From Beijerinckiaceae bacterium (GTDB lineage: Bacteria; Pseudomonadota; Alphaproteobacteria; Rhizobiales; Beijerinckiaceae): a stretch of 43,223 bases of DNA. A program made the position numbers and the translations under genes. The notes under the pieces were generated by a model, which saw only the letters and a program-made list of their open reading frames with translations, had not been told where the DNA came from and ran no database searches. Below are positions 9,125-18,000 of this stretch, one piece after another (the stretch's first letter is position 1; every line of letters begins with the position of its first letter). Location: assembly GCA_019753285.1 (NCBI GenBank), contig JAIELD010000067.1, positions 1 to 43,223 on the forward strand. Reading direction: 5' to 3'.

Positions 9125-9658
9125 ATGACCCTTCAAGCGCGCATCAGACCCCTGTTCGACGAAGCGAGGATCGCAGCCCGCAACCTCGAACTTGCCGACG
9201 AGATCGTCGCCCTTCAACCCAAGGACCTGCTCGTAATCCCGGTCCTCAAGGGCAGCTTCATGTTTGCGGCCGACCTCATCCGGGCGATGCATCGCAAGGG
9301 CCTGTCCCCGCATGTCGAGTTCATCCAGTTGTCGAGCTATCGGCAGGCGACCGTCTCCTCAGGTCAGGTTGAGGTGACCAAGGACATCGAAAGCAGCGTC
9401 AAGGGCCGCGACATCCTTCTCGTCGACGATATTCTCGAATCGGGGCGCACGCTTGCCTTCGCCAAGGACCTTCTTATGGCGCGTGGCGCCGGCCGGGTGA
9501 TGAGCTGCGTGCTGCTCGAGAAGCCGAACAAACGCGCCGTGCAGATCACGCCCGACCTCGTCGGCTTCGTCTGCCCGGATCATTTCGTCGTCGGCTATGG
9601 CATGGACGTCGCACATGCCTTTCGCGAGCTTCCCTTCGTCGGCGTGATCGATCATTAG
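9125..9658 (+). CDS. hpt: Hypoxanthine phosphoribosyltransferase
   Basis: Cytosolic purine-salvage enzyme that converts hypoxanthine (and guanine) plus PRPP to IMP (GMP). The 177-residue length is typical. The PRPP-binding loop ILLVDDILESGRT (about 100-112) is intact, the flexible-loop region LSSYRQATVSSGQV is recognisable, and VLKGSFMFAADLIR forms the early PRTase strand-helix. DLVGFVCPDHFVVGYGMD is the usual C-terminal purine-binding block. It lies 198 bp upstream of cpdR, an arrangement repeated in many alphaproteobacteria. Confidence 0.94.
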   Translation: MTLQARIRPLFDEARIAARNLELADEIVALQPKDLLVIPVLKGSFMFAADLIRAMHRKGLSPHVEFIQLSSYRQATVSSGQVEVTKDIESSVKGRDILLVDDILESGRTLAFAKDLLMARGAGRVMSCVLLEKPNKRAVQITPDLVGFVCPDHFVVGYGMDVAHAFRELPFVGVIDH

Positions 9659-9856
9659 GGCTCTCGATCGATCGCGCTCGCCCGGGCGAAAACGCCTGTC
9701 CACGCCCTTTGCCAGCGAACGGCTTAACGGCGCGGCAAATCCACGCTATTTCTGATGTGGACGTGATTCTCCATCCGGATGATCGCCGAGCCTGCCTGCG
9801 TCGATACGGTCATTCGGGTGCAGGTCCTGTTTCTCATGTTGGTTCGGGAAAGAACG

Positions 9857-10237
9857 ATGCCGCGCATCCTGCTCGCCGAAGACGATCAACCCGTCCGCGC
9901 CTTCGTCCGCAAGGCGCTGGAGATGGATGGTCACAGCGTGATCGAGGCGGAAGATGGCGGCCTCGCGCTCGACATTCTCGGCGATGAGCGCGGCAATTTC
10001 GATCTTCTGCTCTCGGACATCCGCATGCCGGTCATGGACGGCATCGCCCTCGCCCTCAGCGCGGCGCGAGATTATCCTGAACTGCCGATCCTGCTGATGA
10101 CGGGCTATGCCGACCAGCGCGAGCGGGCGAGCGAGCTCAACGCCATCGTCGAGGATGTGATCACCAAGCCGTTCACGCTGCTCGAATTGCGACAGCTCGT
10201 CCAGGGCACGCTGGAAAAGCGGAGCAAGGCCGCCTGA
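9857..10237 (+). CDS. cpdR: Single-domain response regulator CpdR
   Basis: A 126-residue receiver-only response regulator. In Caulobacter and rhizobia the unphosphorylated form localises ClpXP for cell-cycle proteolysis; that role is from the family. Acidic residues of LLAEDD (6-10), phospho-acceptor D54 in LLSDIRMPVMDG, Thr in LLMTGYA, and Lys in ITKPF are all present, and there is no output domain. The start is ATG 9857, preceded by GGGAAAG at a suitable distance; a longer reading frame from 9779 would add 26 residues unlike any receiver. Position downstream of hpt supports the name CpdR over a generic receiver. Confidence 0.9.
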   Translation: MPRILLAEDDQPVRAFVRKALEMDGHSVIEAEDGGLALDILGDERGNFDLLLSDIRMPVMDGIALALSAARDYPELPILLMTGYADQRERASELNAIVEDVITKPFTLLELRQLVQGTLEKRSKAA

Positions 10238-10243
10238 TCGCGG

Positions 10244-10831
10244 TCAGAGGCGATTCCACAAGGTCGGAAAAACCGGATTGATCGCGACGATCGTCGCGTT
10301 GAGCACGGTCGCGAAGGCGACCCAGGCGGCGTAAGGCCACATCAGCACCGAGGCGATCCTGTCGACTTGGCGGAAGCTGGCGATCATCCACAGGATCGCC
10401 GCTTCGAACGCGAACACTTCGACGAGAGCGCTGGCAGGGTCCTGATTGCCGAAGAACAGCCATGACCAGGCGACATTGAGCGACAGTTGCAGGCAGAACG
10501 CTGCGATGGCGCTCGTGCGGCCGGGCGCTGCGGCGGGCGCGCGCAGGATACGCCAGAACGCATAGGCCATCAGCAGATAAAGCAGGCTCCAGGCGATCGG
10601 AAAGGCGAAGTTCGGCGGGTTGAACCATGGTTTGCGCAGGATCGCCTGATACCACAGCATGCTCTGGTCGGTGAGCGAAGCGCCGGATACGATTCCAAAC
10701 ACGGTGAGCGCGGCAGCGACCGCCAGATAGCCGAGCGAGCGCGGCCCGAAGGCCGGCAGCAGGGACGAGGACGGCGCCGTTCGGGCACGACTGCCGGAAG
10801 CGGCGAGCGAGGGGTCGGCGATGTTGGTCAT
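10244..10831 (-). CDS. TspO/MBR family membrane protein
   Basis: A tryptophan-rich sensory protein of the TspO family, a five-helix membrane protein that binds porphyrins and is linked to tetrapyrrole and stress regulation. The 195-residue product has family markers: WYQAILRKPWFNPPNFAFPI (about 60-79), WSLLYLLMAYAFW, the Asn/Trp helix LNVAWSWLFF, and WPYAAWVAFATVLNATI near the C-terminus. The start is set at ATG 10831; the longer frame begins with TTG at 10867. The N-terminal roughly 35 residues ahead of the first helix are longer than in most homologues. It is convergent with cpdR, with only 6 bp between stops. Confidence 0.88.
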   Translation of the reverse strand: MTNIADPSLAASGSRARTAPSSSLLPAFGPRSLGYLAVAAALTVFGIVSGASLTDQSMLWYQAILRKPWFNPPNFAFPIAWSLLYLLMAYAFWRILRAPAAAPGRTSAIAAFCLQLSLNVAWSWLFFGNQDPASALVEVFAFEAAILWMIASFRQVDRIASVLMWPYAAWVAFATVLNATIVAINPVFPTLWNRL

Positions 10832-10905
10832 ACTATCACGATGGCCGGGAGGCGGCGCAGGATGCAAGCGTTTTCACGTCCCATGACGTCGCGCCCCAGC
10901 CCCGT

Positions 10906-11811
10906 TCAGGCGCGCGCCGCCGACTTCGACGTGGCGAGATAGACGCCGATCGCGGCGACGAACAACCCGATGATCTGGATGAGGATCAAACGCTCGTCGA
11001 ACAGCAGAAACGCCTGGATCGCAACGGCGGGCGGCACGAGATAGATGAGCGAGGCGACGCGCGACACCGCGCCGTTCCTGATCATCATCACCATGAGACC
11101 GATCGCACCGATCGAAAGCGGAATTGTCGCCCAGGCGAGCGCCAGGAACGTTTCCGGCACGAGGTCGAAGCGCAGCGTCTCCGTCGCCAGCGCGAGCGGC
11201 AGGGTGACTATGATCGCGCCGACATACTGCATGGCGGTGATGGTGCGCAGATCCCCTGTTGCGAGAAAGCGCTTCTGATAGAACGAGCCGAGCGTCACCG
11301 AGAGCATGCCGAGCACATTGAGGACGATCGGATAGGCGAGGTTCTGTCCGTCCCTGATGCCGGAGAGCCCGCCGATGAGCTTGGGCTCCAGCACGAGCAT
11401 CACGCCGAGAAAGCCGATCGCTACGCCGAACCACTGCTTGACGCTGACCCGTTCCTTGATGAGCCAGCCGCTGAGCGCTGCCGTCATCAGGGGCTGCAGC
11501 GCGGCGATGAGGCCGGAAATGCCGGCCGGCACGCCCTGCTTGATCGCATACCAGACCGAGGCGAGGTAGAAGCCATGGATCAAAGCGCCCGAGATCAGCG
11601 TATGGACGATCGAACGCCGATCCGCCGGCCATGGCGCGCGCATGATGAGCGCGAAGGGGGCAATGCAGGCGAAGGCGGCGACATAACGCACGGTGAGAAA
11701 GGTGAGCGGATCGACATGGGGCGCCGCATAGCGCGCGACAACCCAGCCCGTGGACCACAGGAGCACGAAGATGGCAGGCGTGAGGGCGATGAGAAGAGCG
11801 CGCGACATCAT
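10906..11811 (-). CDS. DMT-superfamily (EamA) exporter
   Basis: An inner-membrane transporter of the drug/metabolite family, about 301 residues with ten predicted helices in two EamA repeats. The first repeat begins LWSTGWVVARYAAPHVDPLTF, the hallmark of this group. The second repeat opens near LAYPIVLNVLGMLSVTLGSFY. Each repeat ends in a LKE/FDER-type acidic turn (WLIKERVS, LFDERLI). The substrate cannot be told. Start ATG 11811 (a second ATG directly follows) is preferred over the TTG at 11847. The gene is divergent from the BrkB-like gene at 11954. Confidence 0.85.
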   Translation of the reverse strand: MMSRALLIALTPAIFVLLWSTGWVVARYAAPHVDPLTFLTVRYVAAFACIAPFALIMRAPWPADRRSIVHTLISGALIHGFYLASVWYAIKQGVPAGISGLIAALQPLMTAALSGWLIKERVSVKQWFGVAIGFLGVMLVLEPKLIGGLSGIRDGQNLAYPIVLNVLGMLSVTLGSFYQKRFLATGDLRTITAMQYVGAIIVTLPLALATETLRFDLVPETFLALAWATIPLSIGAIGLMVMMIRNGAVSRVASLIYLVPPAVAIQAFLLFDERLILIQIIGLFVAAIGVYLATSKSAARA

Positions 11812-11953
11812 GGACCGGCGGGATGGGTAGACGGTTGCATAAGGCAATCTTGCGCCATGGCCAATCAGTGTTATTGATGCTCGCCATCAACGAGCCCGCC
11901 AGGACACTTCTGGCACGGACCCGCCTCTGGACGGTCTTGCATCCGGGATTCCC

Positions 11954-12823
11954 ATGTATCTGAGGGCAGCGTTGACGGCGTATCGCCAATTGAGCGCCAA
12001 TGATGGCTGGGCGATGGCGAGCCATGTGGCGCTGTCCGGCCTGCTCGCCCTGTTTCCGTTCCTGATCTTCCTCACCGCCGTCGCGTCGTTCATCGGTACG
12101 CGCGACCTGTCGGAGACGGCGGTCGCTCTGCTGTTCAGCGCGCTGCCGGCGGCCGTCGCCTCTCCGCTCGCCTCCGAGGTCCACAATGTGCTGACGAACC
12201 AGCGCGGCGATCTCCTCACCTTCGGCGCGGTGCTGGCGCTCTGGTTCGCGTCCTCCGGCGTGGAGGCGCTGCGCGTCGCGCTGAACCGCGCTTATGATGA
12301 GATCGACGAGCGCTGGTTCTACATCACCCGCGTCCGCGCCCTGTTTTTCGTCTTTCTTGGCGTCGCCGGGCTCCTGGTGCTGGCCTTCATGGTGGTGCTC
12401 GGCCCGTCGATCTGGAAGGTCGCGGCGCTTTACGTGCCTGAGCTCGGCGCCATTCCGCTCAGCCTCAACCTCATCCGCTACGGCTTCACGATATCGATCC
12501 TGTTCCTCGTCCTCGTCGCGACGCATCTCTGGCTGCCGACCGGACGCCGCAGTTTTTTCGACGTGCTCCCCGGCATTGTCCTTACGCTGGTGGCCTGGCT
12601 GATCGCGGCGATCGGCTTTGCCTATTACCTCACCAACTTCGCGAGCTACGCCTCGACCTATGCAGGCTTCGCCGGGGCGACCATCGCGCTCGTGTTTCTG
12701 TATTTCCTATCGATCTTCTTCGTCGCCGGCGGCGAATACAACGCGGCCGTGATGCGCGAGGGCGTGCTTCGGACGATCGACCTCAAGTCCCGCCGCATGC
12801 CGGATGAGGATTTGCTGCGCTGA
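11954..12823 (+). CDS. YihY/BrkB-family inner-membrane protein
   Basis: A 289-residue polytopic protein of the YihY/virulence-factor-BrkB family (once misannotated as ribonuclease BN). Around six hydrophobic helices are visible. The conserved early block is NDGWAMASHVALSGLLALFPF, and the family motif FASSGVEALRVALNRAYD lies near residues 97-114. TYAGFAGATIALVFLYFLSIFF with VAGGEYNA forms the C-terminal pair of helices. The molecular function of the family is not settled. The start ATG 11954 fits the family N-terminus (short cytosolic helix, then ANDGWA). Confidence 0.88.
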   Translation: MYLRAALTAYRQLSANDGWAMASHVALSGLLALFPFLIFLTAVASFIGTRDLSETAVALLFSALPAAVASPLASEVHNVLTNQRGDLLTFGAVLALWFASSGVEALRVALNRAYDEIDERWFYITRVRALFFVFLGVAGLLVLAFMVVLGPSIWKVAALYVPELGAIPLSLNLIRYGFTISILFLVLVATHLWLPTGRRSFFDVLPGIVLTLVAWLIAAIGFAYYLTNFASYASTYAGFAGATIALVFLYFLSIFFVAGGEYNAAVMREGVLRTIDLKSRRMPDEDLLR

Positions 12824-12920
12824 TATTGGACGCCGGCCCCCCTGGCGAAACGTCGAGGCTGGAAATCGCGCCACGGTATGCTAGAAGGCGAGTGCCATCG
12901 GCGAAGCCCGCAGGCAACGC

Positions 12921-12997
12921 GTCCCGGTAGCTCAACCGGATAGAGCGCAGGTTTCCTAAACCTGAGGCTAGGGGTTCGATTCCCTTCCGGGACGCCA
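12921..12997 (+). tRNA. tRNA-Arg (anticodon CCT)
   Basis: A complete cloverleaf can be folded. The acceptor stem GTCCCGG pairs with CCGGGAC, the D-arm is GCTC...GAGC, and the anticodon stem CAGGT/ACCTG encloses the loop TTCCTAA giving CCT. The T-arm has the TTCGATT loop and the gene encodes G73 and CCA. It reads AGG codons. It stands alone between the BrkB-like gene and msrB and shows no sign of an integrated element next to it. Confidence 0.96.
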
Positions 12998-13162
12998 TCT
13001 GAATTCTCGTCGTCTTTCTTGCGTCCACCTTGCCCGCCGATAAGCCATCACTTCAACGTGACGCACGGACGTGACTTAATTGATCGGAGCACCTCTGTGT
13101 TTTGGCAGCGTCTTGCCTCATATATTCGTGCGATCCTGCCCCGTTTCGATCAAGGAGCCGTC

Positions 13163-13570
13163 ATGAGCGTCATCGACAAGCACTATCCCATCATCCGCAG
13201 CGACGCCGAGTGGCGCGCCATGCTGACGCCCGAGCAATACGACATCATGCGCGGCCATGGCACCGAGCGCCCGGGAAGCTGTGCTCTCAACCACGAGAAG
13301 CGCAACGGTACGTTCTCCTGCGTCGGCTGCGATCAGCCCCTGTTCCAGACCAAGACGAAGTTCGAGAGCGGCACCGGCTGGCCGAGCTTCAACGATCCGG
13401 TCGACGGATCGGTCGAGACGACGGTCGACCGCAGCTTCGGCATGACGCGGACCGAGGTGCATTGCAGCCGCTGCGGCAGCCATCTCGGCCATGTTTTCAA
13501 GGACGGCCCGCCGCCATCCTATCTGCGTTACTGCATCAACGGCGTCGCGATGAAGTTCCAGCCGGACTGA
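13163..13570 (+). CDS. msrB: Peptide-methionine (R)-S-oxide reductase MsrB
   Basis: Cytosolic repair enzyme that reduces the R-epimer of methionine sulfoxide in proteins. Of its 135 residues, C124 in RYCINGVAMKF is the catalytic cysteine. Two zinc-binding CxxC pairs (C53/C56 and C101/C104) are present, as are the motifs GTGWPSF and HCSRCGSHLGHVF. The start at ATG 13163 is decided by a strong AAGGAG at 13152-13157, five bases upstream. A long in-frame extension back to 13019 is not family-like. It is convergent with the LysE gene, with a 10-bp gap. Confidence 0.95.
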   Translation: MSVIDKHYPIIRSDAEWRAMLTPEQYDIMRGHGTERPGSCALNHEKRNGTFSCVGCDQPLFQTKTKFESGTGWPSFNDPVDGSVETTVDRSFGMTRTEVHCSRCGSHLGHVFKDGPPPSYLRYCINGVAMKFQPD

Positions 13571-13580
13571 AGCGCCGGCG

Positions 13581-14225
13581 TCACTTGCCCTGCGTCGAGA
13601 GGATGCTCGCGGCAAAGGCGCCGAACACGCCGGCGAATAGATAGTCGATGATGCGCATCACCTTGGGCTTGGCCTTTAGGGTGACGACCAGGCGTTCGGC
13701 GACGAGGATCATCAGCGATCCGAGCACGATCGACATCACGACGAAGAACATGCCGAGGAAGATGAGCTTGCCGCTGGCGTGCGGGTCGTCCGAAGCGACG
13801 AACAGCGGCAGGAAGGTGATGAAGAAGAGCACCACCTTGGGGTTGCTGAGATTGACCCCGACGCCTGTCATGAAAATCTTGAGGAAGGACGAGCGGCTCG
13901 GCGCGCGCTCGCCGACGTTGAGCGCCGAGCCCTGGCGGATCGCGGCGATCGCCAGCCAGATGAGATAGAGCGCCCCGACCGTCTTCATGATCGTGAATGC
14001 CGTGGGCGAGGTCGCGATCAGCAGCGACAGGCCGAGCGCGGCCAGAATGGTGTGAACGAAACAGCCGGTCGAGGCGCCGAGCAGCGCCGCCAACCCGGCA
14101 GGCCTGCCGCCCGACATGGTGCGGGCGAGCTGAAAACTCATATCCGGGCCCGGCGTGATGAAGAGGACGAGGCAGGCGATCGTGTATTTCACCATCGTCG
14201 CGGCGTCGGGTATGAAGTCGAACAT
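13581..14225 (-). CDS. LysE/RhtB-family amino-acid exporter
   Basis: A 214-residue inner-membrane protein of the LysE translocator superfamily, which exports amino acids or derivatives; the substrate cannot be assigned. The family signature TPGPDMSFQLARTMSGGRPAG lies just after the first helix, followed by ASTGCFVHTILAALGLS. GVGVNLSNPKVVLFFITFLPLF is the conserved second-half motif. The start is ATG 14225 (MFDFIPD); the longer frame opens with TTG at 14270 and a hydrophilic extension not found in the family. Confidence 0.9.
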   Translation of the reverse strand: MFDFIPDAATMVKYTIACLVLFITPGPDMSFQLARTMSGGRPAGLAALLGASTGCFVHTILAALGLSLLIATSPTAFTIMKTVGALYLIWLAIAAIRQGSALNVGERAPSRSSFLKIFMTGVGVNLSNPKVVLFFITFLPLFVASDDPHASGKLIFLGMFFVVMSIVLGSLMILVAERLVVTLKAKPKVMRIIDYLFAGVFGAFAASILSTQGK

Positions 14226-14345
14226 GGCGCGTCCAGGCACTGGTTTGGTCTGGACCCGGCTTACCGCCAAATCGGGCGTGCTGCTATCGCTTTTCGTGTG
14301 ATCGGACCCATCAATGAAGCTTCTGCGAGGTGAGGCCCGTGCCCG

Positions 14346-15644
14346 TCAGCCTGCTCCCTGCCGCTGCGCGTGGCTGCCCTTCAGCGGCGGCTTCTCGCCG
14401 GTCTGGTCAAGCCAGTTCGACGGCTTGCGCGCCGCGTGAGACGCGCCGGACAGGTCCTTGCGCAAATCGGCGTCGACGAAGATCTGGTGCAGGTCGCGGT
14501 CCGCACCCGCACCGATCAAGGTAAGCTTGCCGATGAGCGCTGCGAGGGTCGGGCGCTCGACGACCTTGTCGGGCTGGGCGCAGAGCCAGCCCGTCAGCCG
14601 GAACACCACGGAAGCCGCCGCGTGTCGGAAGGCGAGGCATGAGCGCGCCGGGCGGCCAGCCTCCGCGCCACGCTCCAGCACGACGTCAGCCACCTCGAAC
14701 GTGCCGAATTTGGTGCTGAGATCACCGGGCGTCGCCGCCCGCGCGACCGAAAGGCCATGCAGCGCCGCGCGCCGTGTCGTTTCGAGATAGAGCGAGCCCG
14801 CCGGCTCGGCATCCGGCGAGATGCGCCGCTGCGCCACGATCAGCACGAGCGGCCTGAAGGGCGATTCGCCTGCCAGCGGCCGCTCGTCCCAGGTCATTAT
14901 GTCTTCGCGGGCACCGCTCGTCTTCGATCGGCTGCCATAGCCCTGAACGAGCCCGCTCAGTTCAGCCGCTTCCAGCGCAAAGATGGGCAGCGTCTTGCCC
15001 CTGGCGCTCCGCCAGACATCCGGTTTCAAGTAGGCCTGCTCTTCGAGGGCGGCAGGGTGGCCGGTCTCCGCCTTCTGCGGCGCAAGCGTGCCGGTCGTCA
15101 GGCGCAGTTCTGCGACCGCCGCCTCCGCGCTTTGCCCGCCCGTCGGCTCTGCCGAGCGCTCCGCAAGGTGAAAATGACCGATGATCGCGAGGCAGCAGGC
15201 AAGGCTTATCGCCTGCACTGTCAGTGGAAAGTCTCGCACGCCGCGCAGGGCGGCTGCCGGAGACGGCAAGCGGACATGGCCTGCGAGCGCGAGGCCGAGC
15301 GTTTGCAGGCGATAGCGGGTCCGCAGCCTTTCGCGCGGCTGACGGATCGACAGGCTCCGACGCTCCGCCCGCTGCTCAGGCCGATCGGGCTTCGGCGTCT
15401 TGGTACGGGCCGGCAGGCCGGAAACGACGGTTTGCGAAAGCGTGCGGACGCTCGTCCTCATGCCGGCCGCGATGCCGGCGCTCACGCGCCTCAGACGCAT
15501 CGCGAGCGTTTCCGGCTCATGCACCACGAAGCCGGAGAAGCGATAGCGATAGGTCTGGCCGATCTCAGGCCCCTCGCCAGCATATTCGAAGCCCGCCGGC
15601 AGCAGGGACGCGGACAGCGCGTCGGAGGAGGATCGATGATGCAT
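14346..15644 (-). CDS. Hypothetical protein with one membrane segment
   Basis: A 432-residue protein I do not recognise. It has an Arg-rich, mostly hydrophilic N-terminal half (residues 1-135), one probable membrane helix (about 138-158, LTVQAISLACCLAIIGHFHLA), and a C-terminal globular half that would be periplasmic. The C-terminal half has no catalytic motif I can name. It contains three cysteines, two of them in SCLAFRHAA and GWLCAQP. It may belong to a group of uncharacterised proteins restricted to Hyphomicrobiales, but I cannot verify that. The start ATG 15644 opens MHHRSSSDA; a 193-bp gap separates it from the DUF1203 gene upstream, leaving room for its own promoter. Confidence 0.7.
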   Translation of the reverse strand: MHHRSSSDALSASLLPAGFEYAGEGPEIGQTYRYRFSGFVVHEPETLAMRLRRVSAGIAAGMRTSVRTLSQTVVSGLPARTKTPKPDRPEQRAERRSLSIRQPRERLRTRYRLQTLGLALAGHVRLPSPAAALRGVRDFPLTVQAISLACCLAIIGHFHLAERSAEPTGGQSAEAAVAELRLTTGTLAPQKAETGHPAALEEQAYLKPDVWRSARGKTLPIFALEAAELSGLVQGYGSRSKTSGAREDIMTWDERPLAGESPFRPLVLIVAQRRISPDAEPAGSLYLETTRRAALHGLSVARAATPGDLSTKFGTFEVADVVLERGAEAGRPARSCLAFRHAAASVVFRLTGWLCAQPDKVVERPTLAALIGKLTLIGAGADRDLHQIFVDADLRKDLSGASHAARKPSNWLDQTGEKPPLKGSHAQRQGAG

Positions 15645-15837
15645 GCGCGGTGCGGTCCATGATTCTGACGGAACGGGTCGGATCGCGGTTCTGCGATCCG
15701 TGTCGTTTCAACCGCGCCTCGACGATCTCGGTTAAGGCGCGATGAAGCAGGCCGCTAAAATTGCGCGAAACTCCTTTCAGGTCGTTACCGCCGGGCACTC
15801 ACTGCTCGGAAGGGTTAACGATCGGTTGACGGCTAAT

Positions 15838-16305
15838 TCACGCGCGATCGATGCGGCCGGAATAGCAGCCCCTGCGCGCGTTGTGGGCATGGATGTAGGA
15901 GACGCCCGGCACGGCGAACAGGCGCTCGATCAGCGGCACCATCTCGGCACCATCGACGATGTCGGCGTCTAGGATCATGCCCGCGTCGTCATATGCGCGG
16001 AGCGAGAGCAGACGGGCGCGCATCACTTCCGGGATCTCGTTCACGCGATCATAGGTGTCGCTCGCGCCTTCGCGGACGAAGATCGCATGCGTCGCGCGAT
16101 AGGGCGAGTTGGCTGGCTGGCAGACATGGTTCAGCAGCAGCACCGTCTCGCCTGGAACGGCCTCGCGCATCTCGACGCGGTCGGGGAAGCCCGGCGCATG
16201 ATCGACGACATAGCGCTTGATGCCGTGGCGTTCGAGTTCGGCCTCGCCGAGACCGTAAAAGGGCTGGAATGGCTCCGGCGAAAGGCCGGTGATGCGGAAG
16301 TTCAT
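15838..16305 (-). CDS. DUF1203 domain protein
   Basis: A 155-residue cytosolic protein of the DUF1203 family, function unknown. The start is fixed at ATG 16305 by AAGGAG (plus-strand 16312-16317) six bases upstream; the open frame continues upstream to 16518 but is not supported. Family features are the opening FRITGLSPEPFQPFYGL, PGFPDRVEMREAVPGETVLLLN, THAIFVREGA and the terminal YIHAHNARRGCYSGRIDRA. No membrane segment is present. It stands alone, upstream of and divergent from asd. Confidence 0.85.
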   Translation of the reverse strand: MNFRITGLSPEPFQPFYGLGEAELERHGIKRYVVDHAPGFPDRVEMREAVPGETVLLLNHVCQPANSPYRATHAIFVREGASDTYDRVNEIPEVMRARLLSLRAYDDAGMILDADIVDGAEMVPLIERLFAVPGVSYIHAHNARRGCYSGRIDRA

Positions 16306-16783
16306 GGCTGACTCCTTGGGCGATGTGCGGCTTGTGCCCGTGCAGCATCCGCTCATGCCCATCGCGCCGCGATCCGATTCTTGCTCTCTCATTCTGCAAG
16401 AGTCCGCGGGTATCTGAGGATCATTGGGCAAGGGGTGGCCGGTCGAAAGGTTGACTTTTGCCGATGCCTCGTGTTTTTCCTCAAGCGCTGCGCGCGAGGC
16501 GCGCGCCGCAAAGGCCATGCGCCTTCGATCTGGTGTTGAAACCGATGCACGCGTCCACGTTTTCGAACGTCAAACACACCGCGCGAACGCCGAAGCCGAT
16601 GCTCATAAAAACGGGCAGGACGGCAACCTGAAGGCGTGACGCCTTCGTTATCGTCCCCGCATCGCTCCTTCGAGCAGGATCGCCGCGCTCCCGTTTCAGC
16701 CCGTGTCGGCCGAAGCGCCACCTCATTCCAGCACGCCGGCGGCATCCGTCCGGCCTCTCGTATTCCAAAGTCAGGACCATGCC
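16306..16783. other. Divergent intergenic region between the DUF1203 gene and asd
   Basis: About 480 bp with no coding sequence I can support. Open frames exist on both strands but lack family resemblance and Shine-Dalgarno sequences. It must contain the promoters of both flanking genes; I see no convincing riboswitch or inverted repeat. Confidence 0.5.
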
Positions 16784-17815
16784 ATGGGTTTCAAGATCGC
16801 AGTCGCAGGTGCAACCGGCAATGTCGGGCGCGAAATGCTCTCCATTCTGGCCGAGCGAGCCTTTCCGGCCGACGAGGTGGTGGCGCTCGCCTCCTCCCGC
16901 AGTCTCGGACAGGAAGTGTCGTTCGGCGACAAGACGCTGAAGGTGAAGGTCCTCGACAATTACGACTTCAAGGGCACCGACATCTGCCTGATGTCGACGG
17001 GCGGCGAGCACTCGAAGCATTGGGCCCCACAGATCGCCGCTGCGGGCTGCGTCGTGATCGATAACTCGTCGGCCTGGCGCTACGACCAGGACGTGCCGCT
17101 GATCGTGCCGGAAGTGAATGCGGATGCCGTCAGCGGCTTCACCAGGAAGAACATCATTGCCAATCCAAACTGCTCGACCGCGCAGCTCGTCGTGGCGCTG
17201 AAGCCCTTGCACGATGCCTATGGCGTGAAGCGCGTCGTCGTTTCGACCTATCAGTCGGTCTCGGGCGCAGGCAAGGAAGGCATGGACGAGCTCTTCGATC
17301 AGACGCGCGCCATCTTCTCTGCGGGCGAGCCCACGACCAAGAAGTTCCAGAAGCGCATAGCCTTCAATCTCATCCCGCAGATCGACGTCTTCATGGAGGA
17401 CGGCTACACCAAGGAAGAGTGGAAGATGATGGTCGAGACCAAGAAGATTCTCGACCCCAAGATCCGGCTGACCGCGACCTGCGTGCGCGTGCCGGTGTTC
17501 ATCGGTCATTCGGAATCGGTCAATGTCGAGCTGGAGCACCCCTGCACGGTCGATGAGGCGCGTGCCATGTGGCGCTCGGCTCCCGGCTGCCTCGTCATCG
17601 ACAAGCACGAGAACGGCGGCTACATCACCCCGCATGAGGCGGCCGGCGAAGACGCGACCTATATCAGCCGCATTCGCGAGGATGCGACGGTCGAGAACGG
17701 CCTCGCCTTCTGGTGCGTCTCCGACAATCTGCGCAAGGGCGCTGCGCTCAACGCTGTGCAGATCGCCGAGGTGCTGATCAATCGCGGACTCCTGAAGCAA
17801 AAGAAGGCGGCCTGA
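16784..17815 (+). CDS. asd: Aspartate-semialdehyde dehydrogenase
   Basis: Cytosolic NADPH enzyme that makes L-aspartate-4-semialdehyde from aspartyl phosphate, the branch point for lysine/diaminopimelate, threonine and methionine. The 343-residue protein has the Rossmann motif VAGATGNVGREML (7-19). The catalytic cysteine is C130 in NPNCSTAQLV, and the binding segments VSTYQSVSGAGKEGMDEL and CVRVPVFIGHSESVNVE are intact. The start is ATG 16784 (MGFKIAVAGATG); the frame is open to 16703 but the extra 27 residues are not family-like. The gene stands alone. Confidence 0.95.
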   Translation: MGFKIAVAGATGNVGREMLSILAERAFPADEVVALASSRSLGQEVSFGDKTLKVKVLDNYDFKGTDICLMSTGGEHSKHWAPQIAAAGCVVIDNSSAWRYDQDVPLIVPEVNADAVSGFTRKNIIANPNCSTAQLVVALKPLHDAYGVKRVVVSTYQSVSGAGKEGMDELFDQTRAIFSAGEPTTKKFQKRIAFNLIPQIDVFMEDGYTKEEWKMMVETKKILDPKIRLTATCVRVPVFIGHSESVNVELEHPCTVDEARAMWRSAPGCLVIDKHENGGYITPHEAAGEDATYISRIREDATVENGLAFWCVSDNLRKGAALNAVQIAEVLINRGLLKQKKAA

Positions 17816-18000
17816 GCCGAGCGGCGCGAAATCTTTTCAAGTGCCGGAGGGAACAAAAGCCTCGCAGCGGTCTTGAACGCAGAGATGATGGGCATCACCC
17901 CGTTGTCTGGAACGATGCGCGTCCGGCTCCCATTCGACATGGTTTACATGCGACATGACGAGCCGCACGTGCAGCGTCAGCGCAGGGCCGCGTCACCAGT

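Noticed and set aside
10874-12526. 550-codon minus-strand frame over the DMT and BrkB-like genes
   Set aside because: Overlaps two genes with clear families; low-complexity charged composition typical of a shadow.
12921-12997. tRNA-Arg(CCT) as a second integration site
   Set aside because: The genes on both sides are core genes and no integrase or repeat of the tRNA end is nearby.
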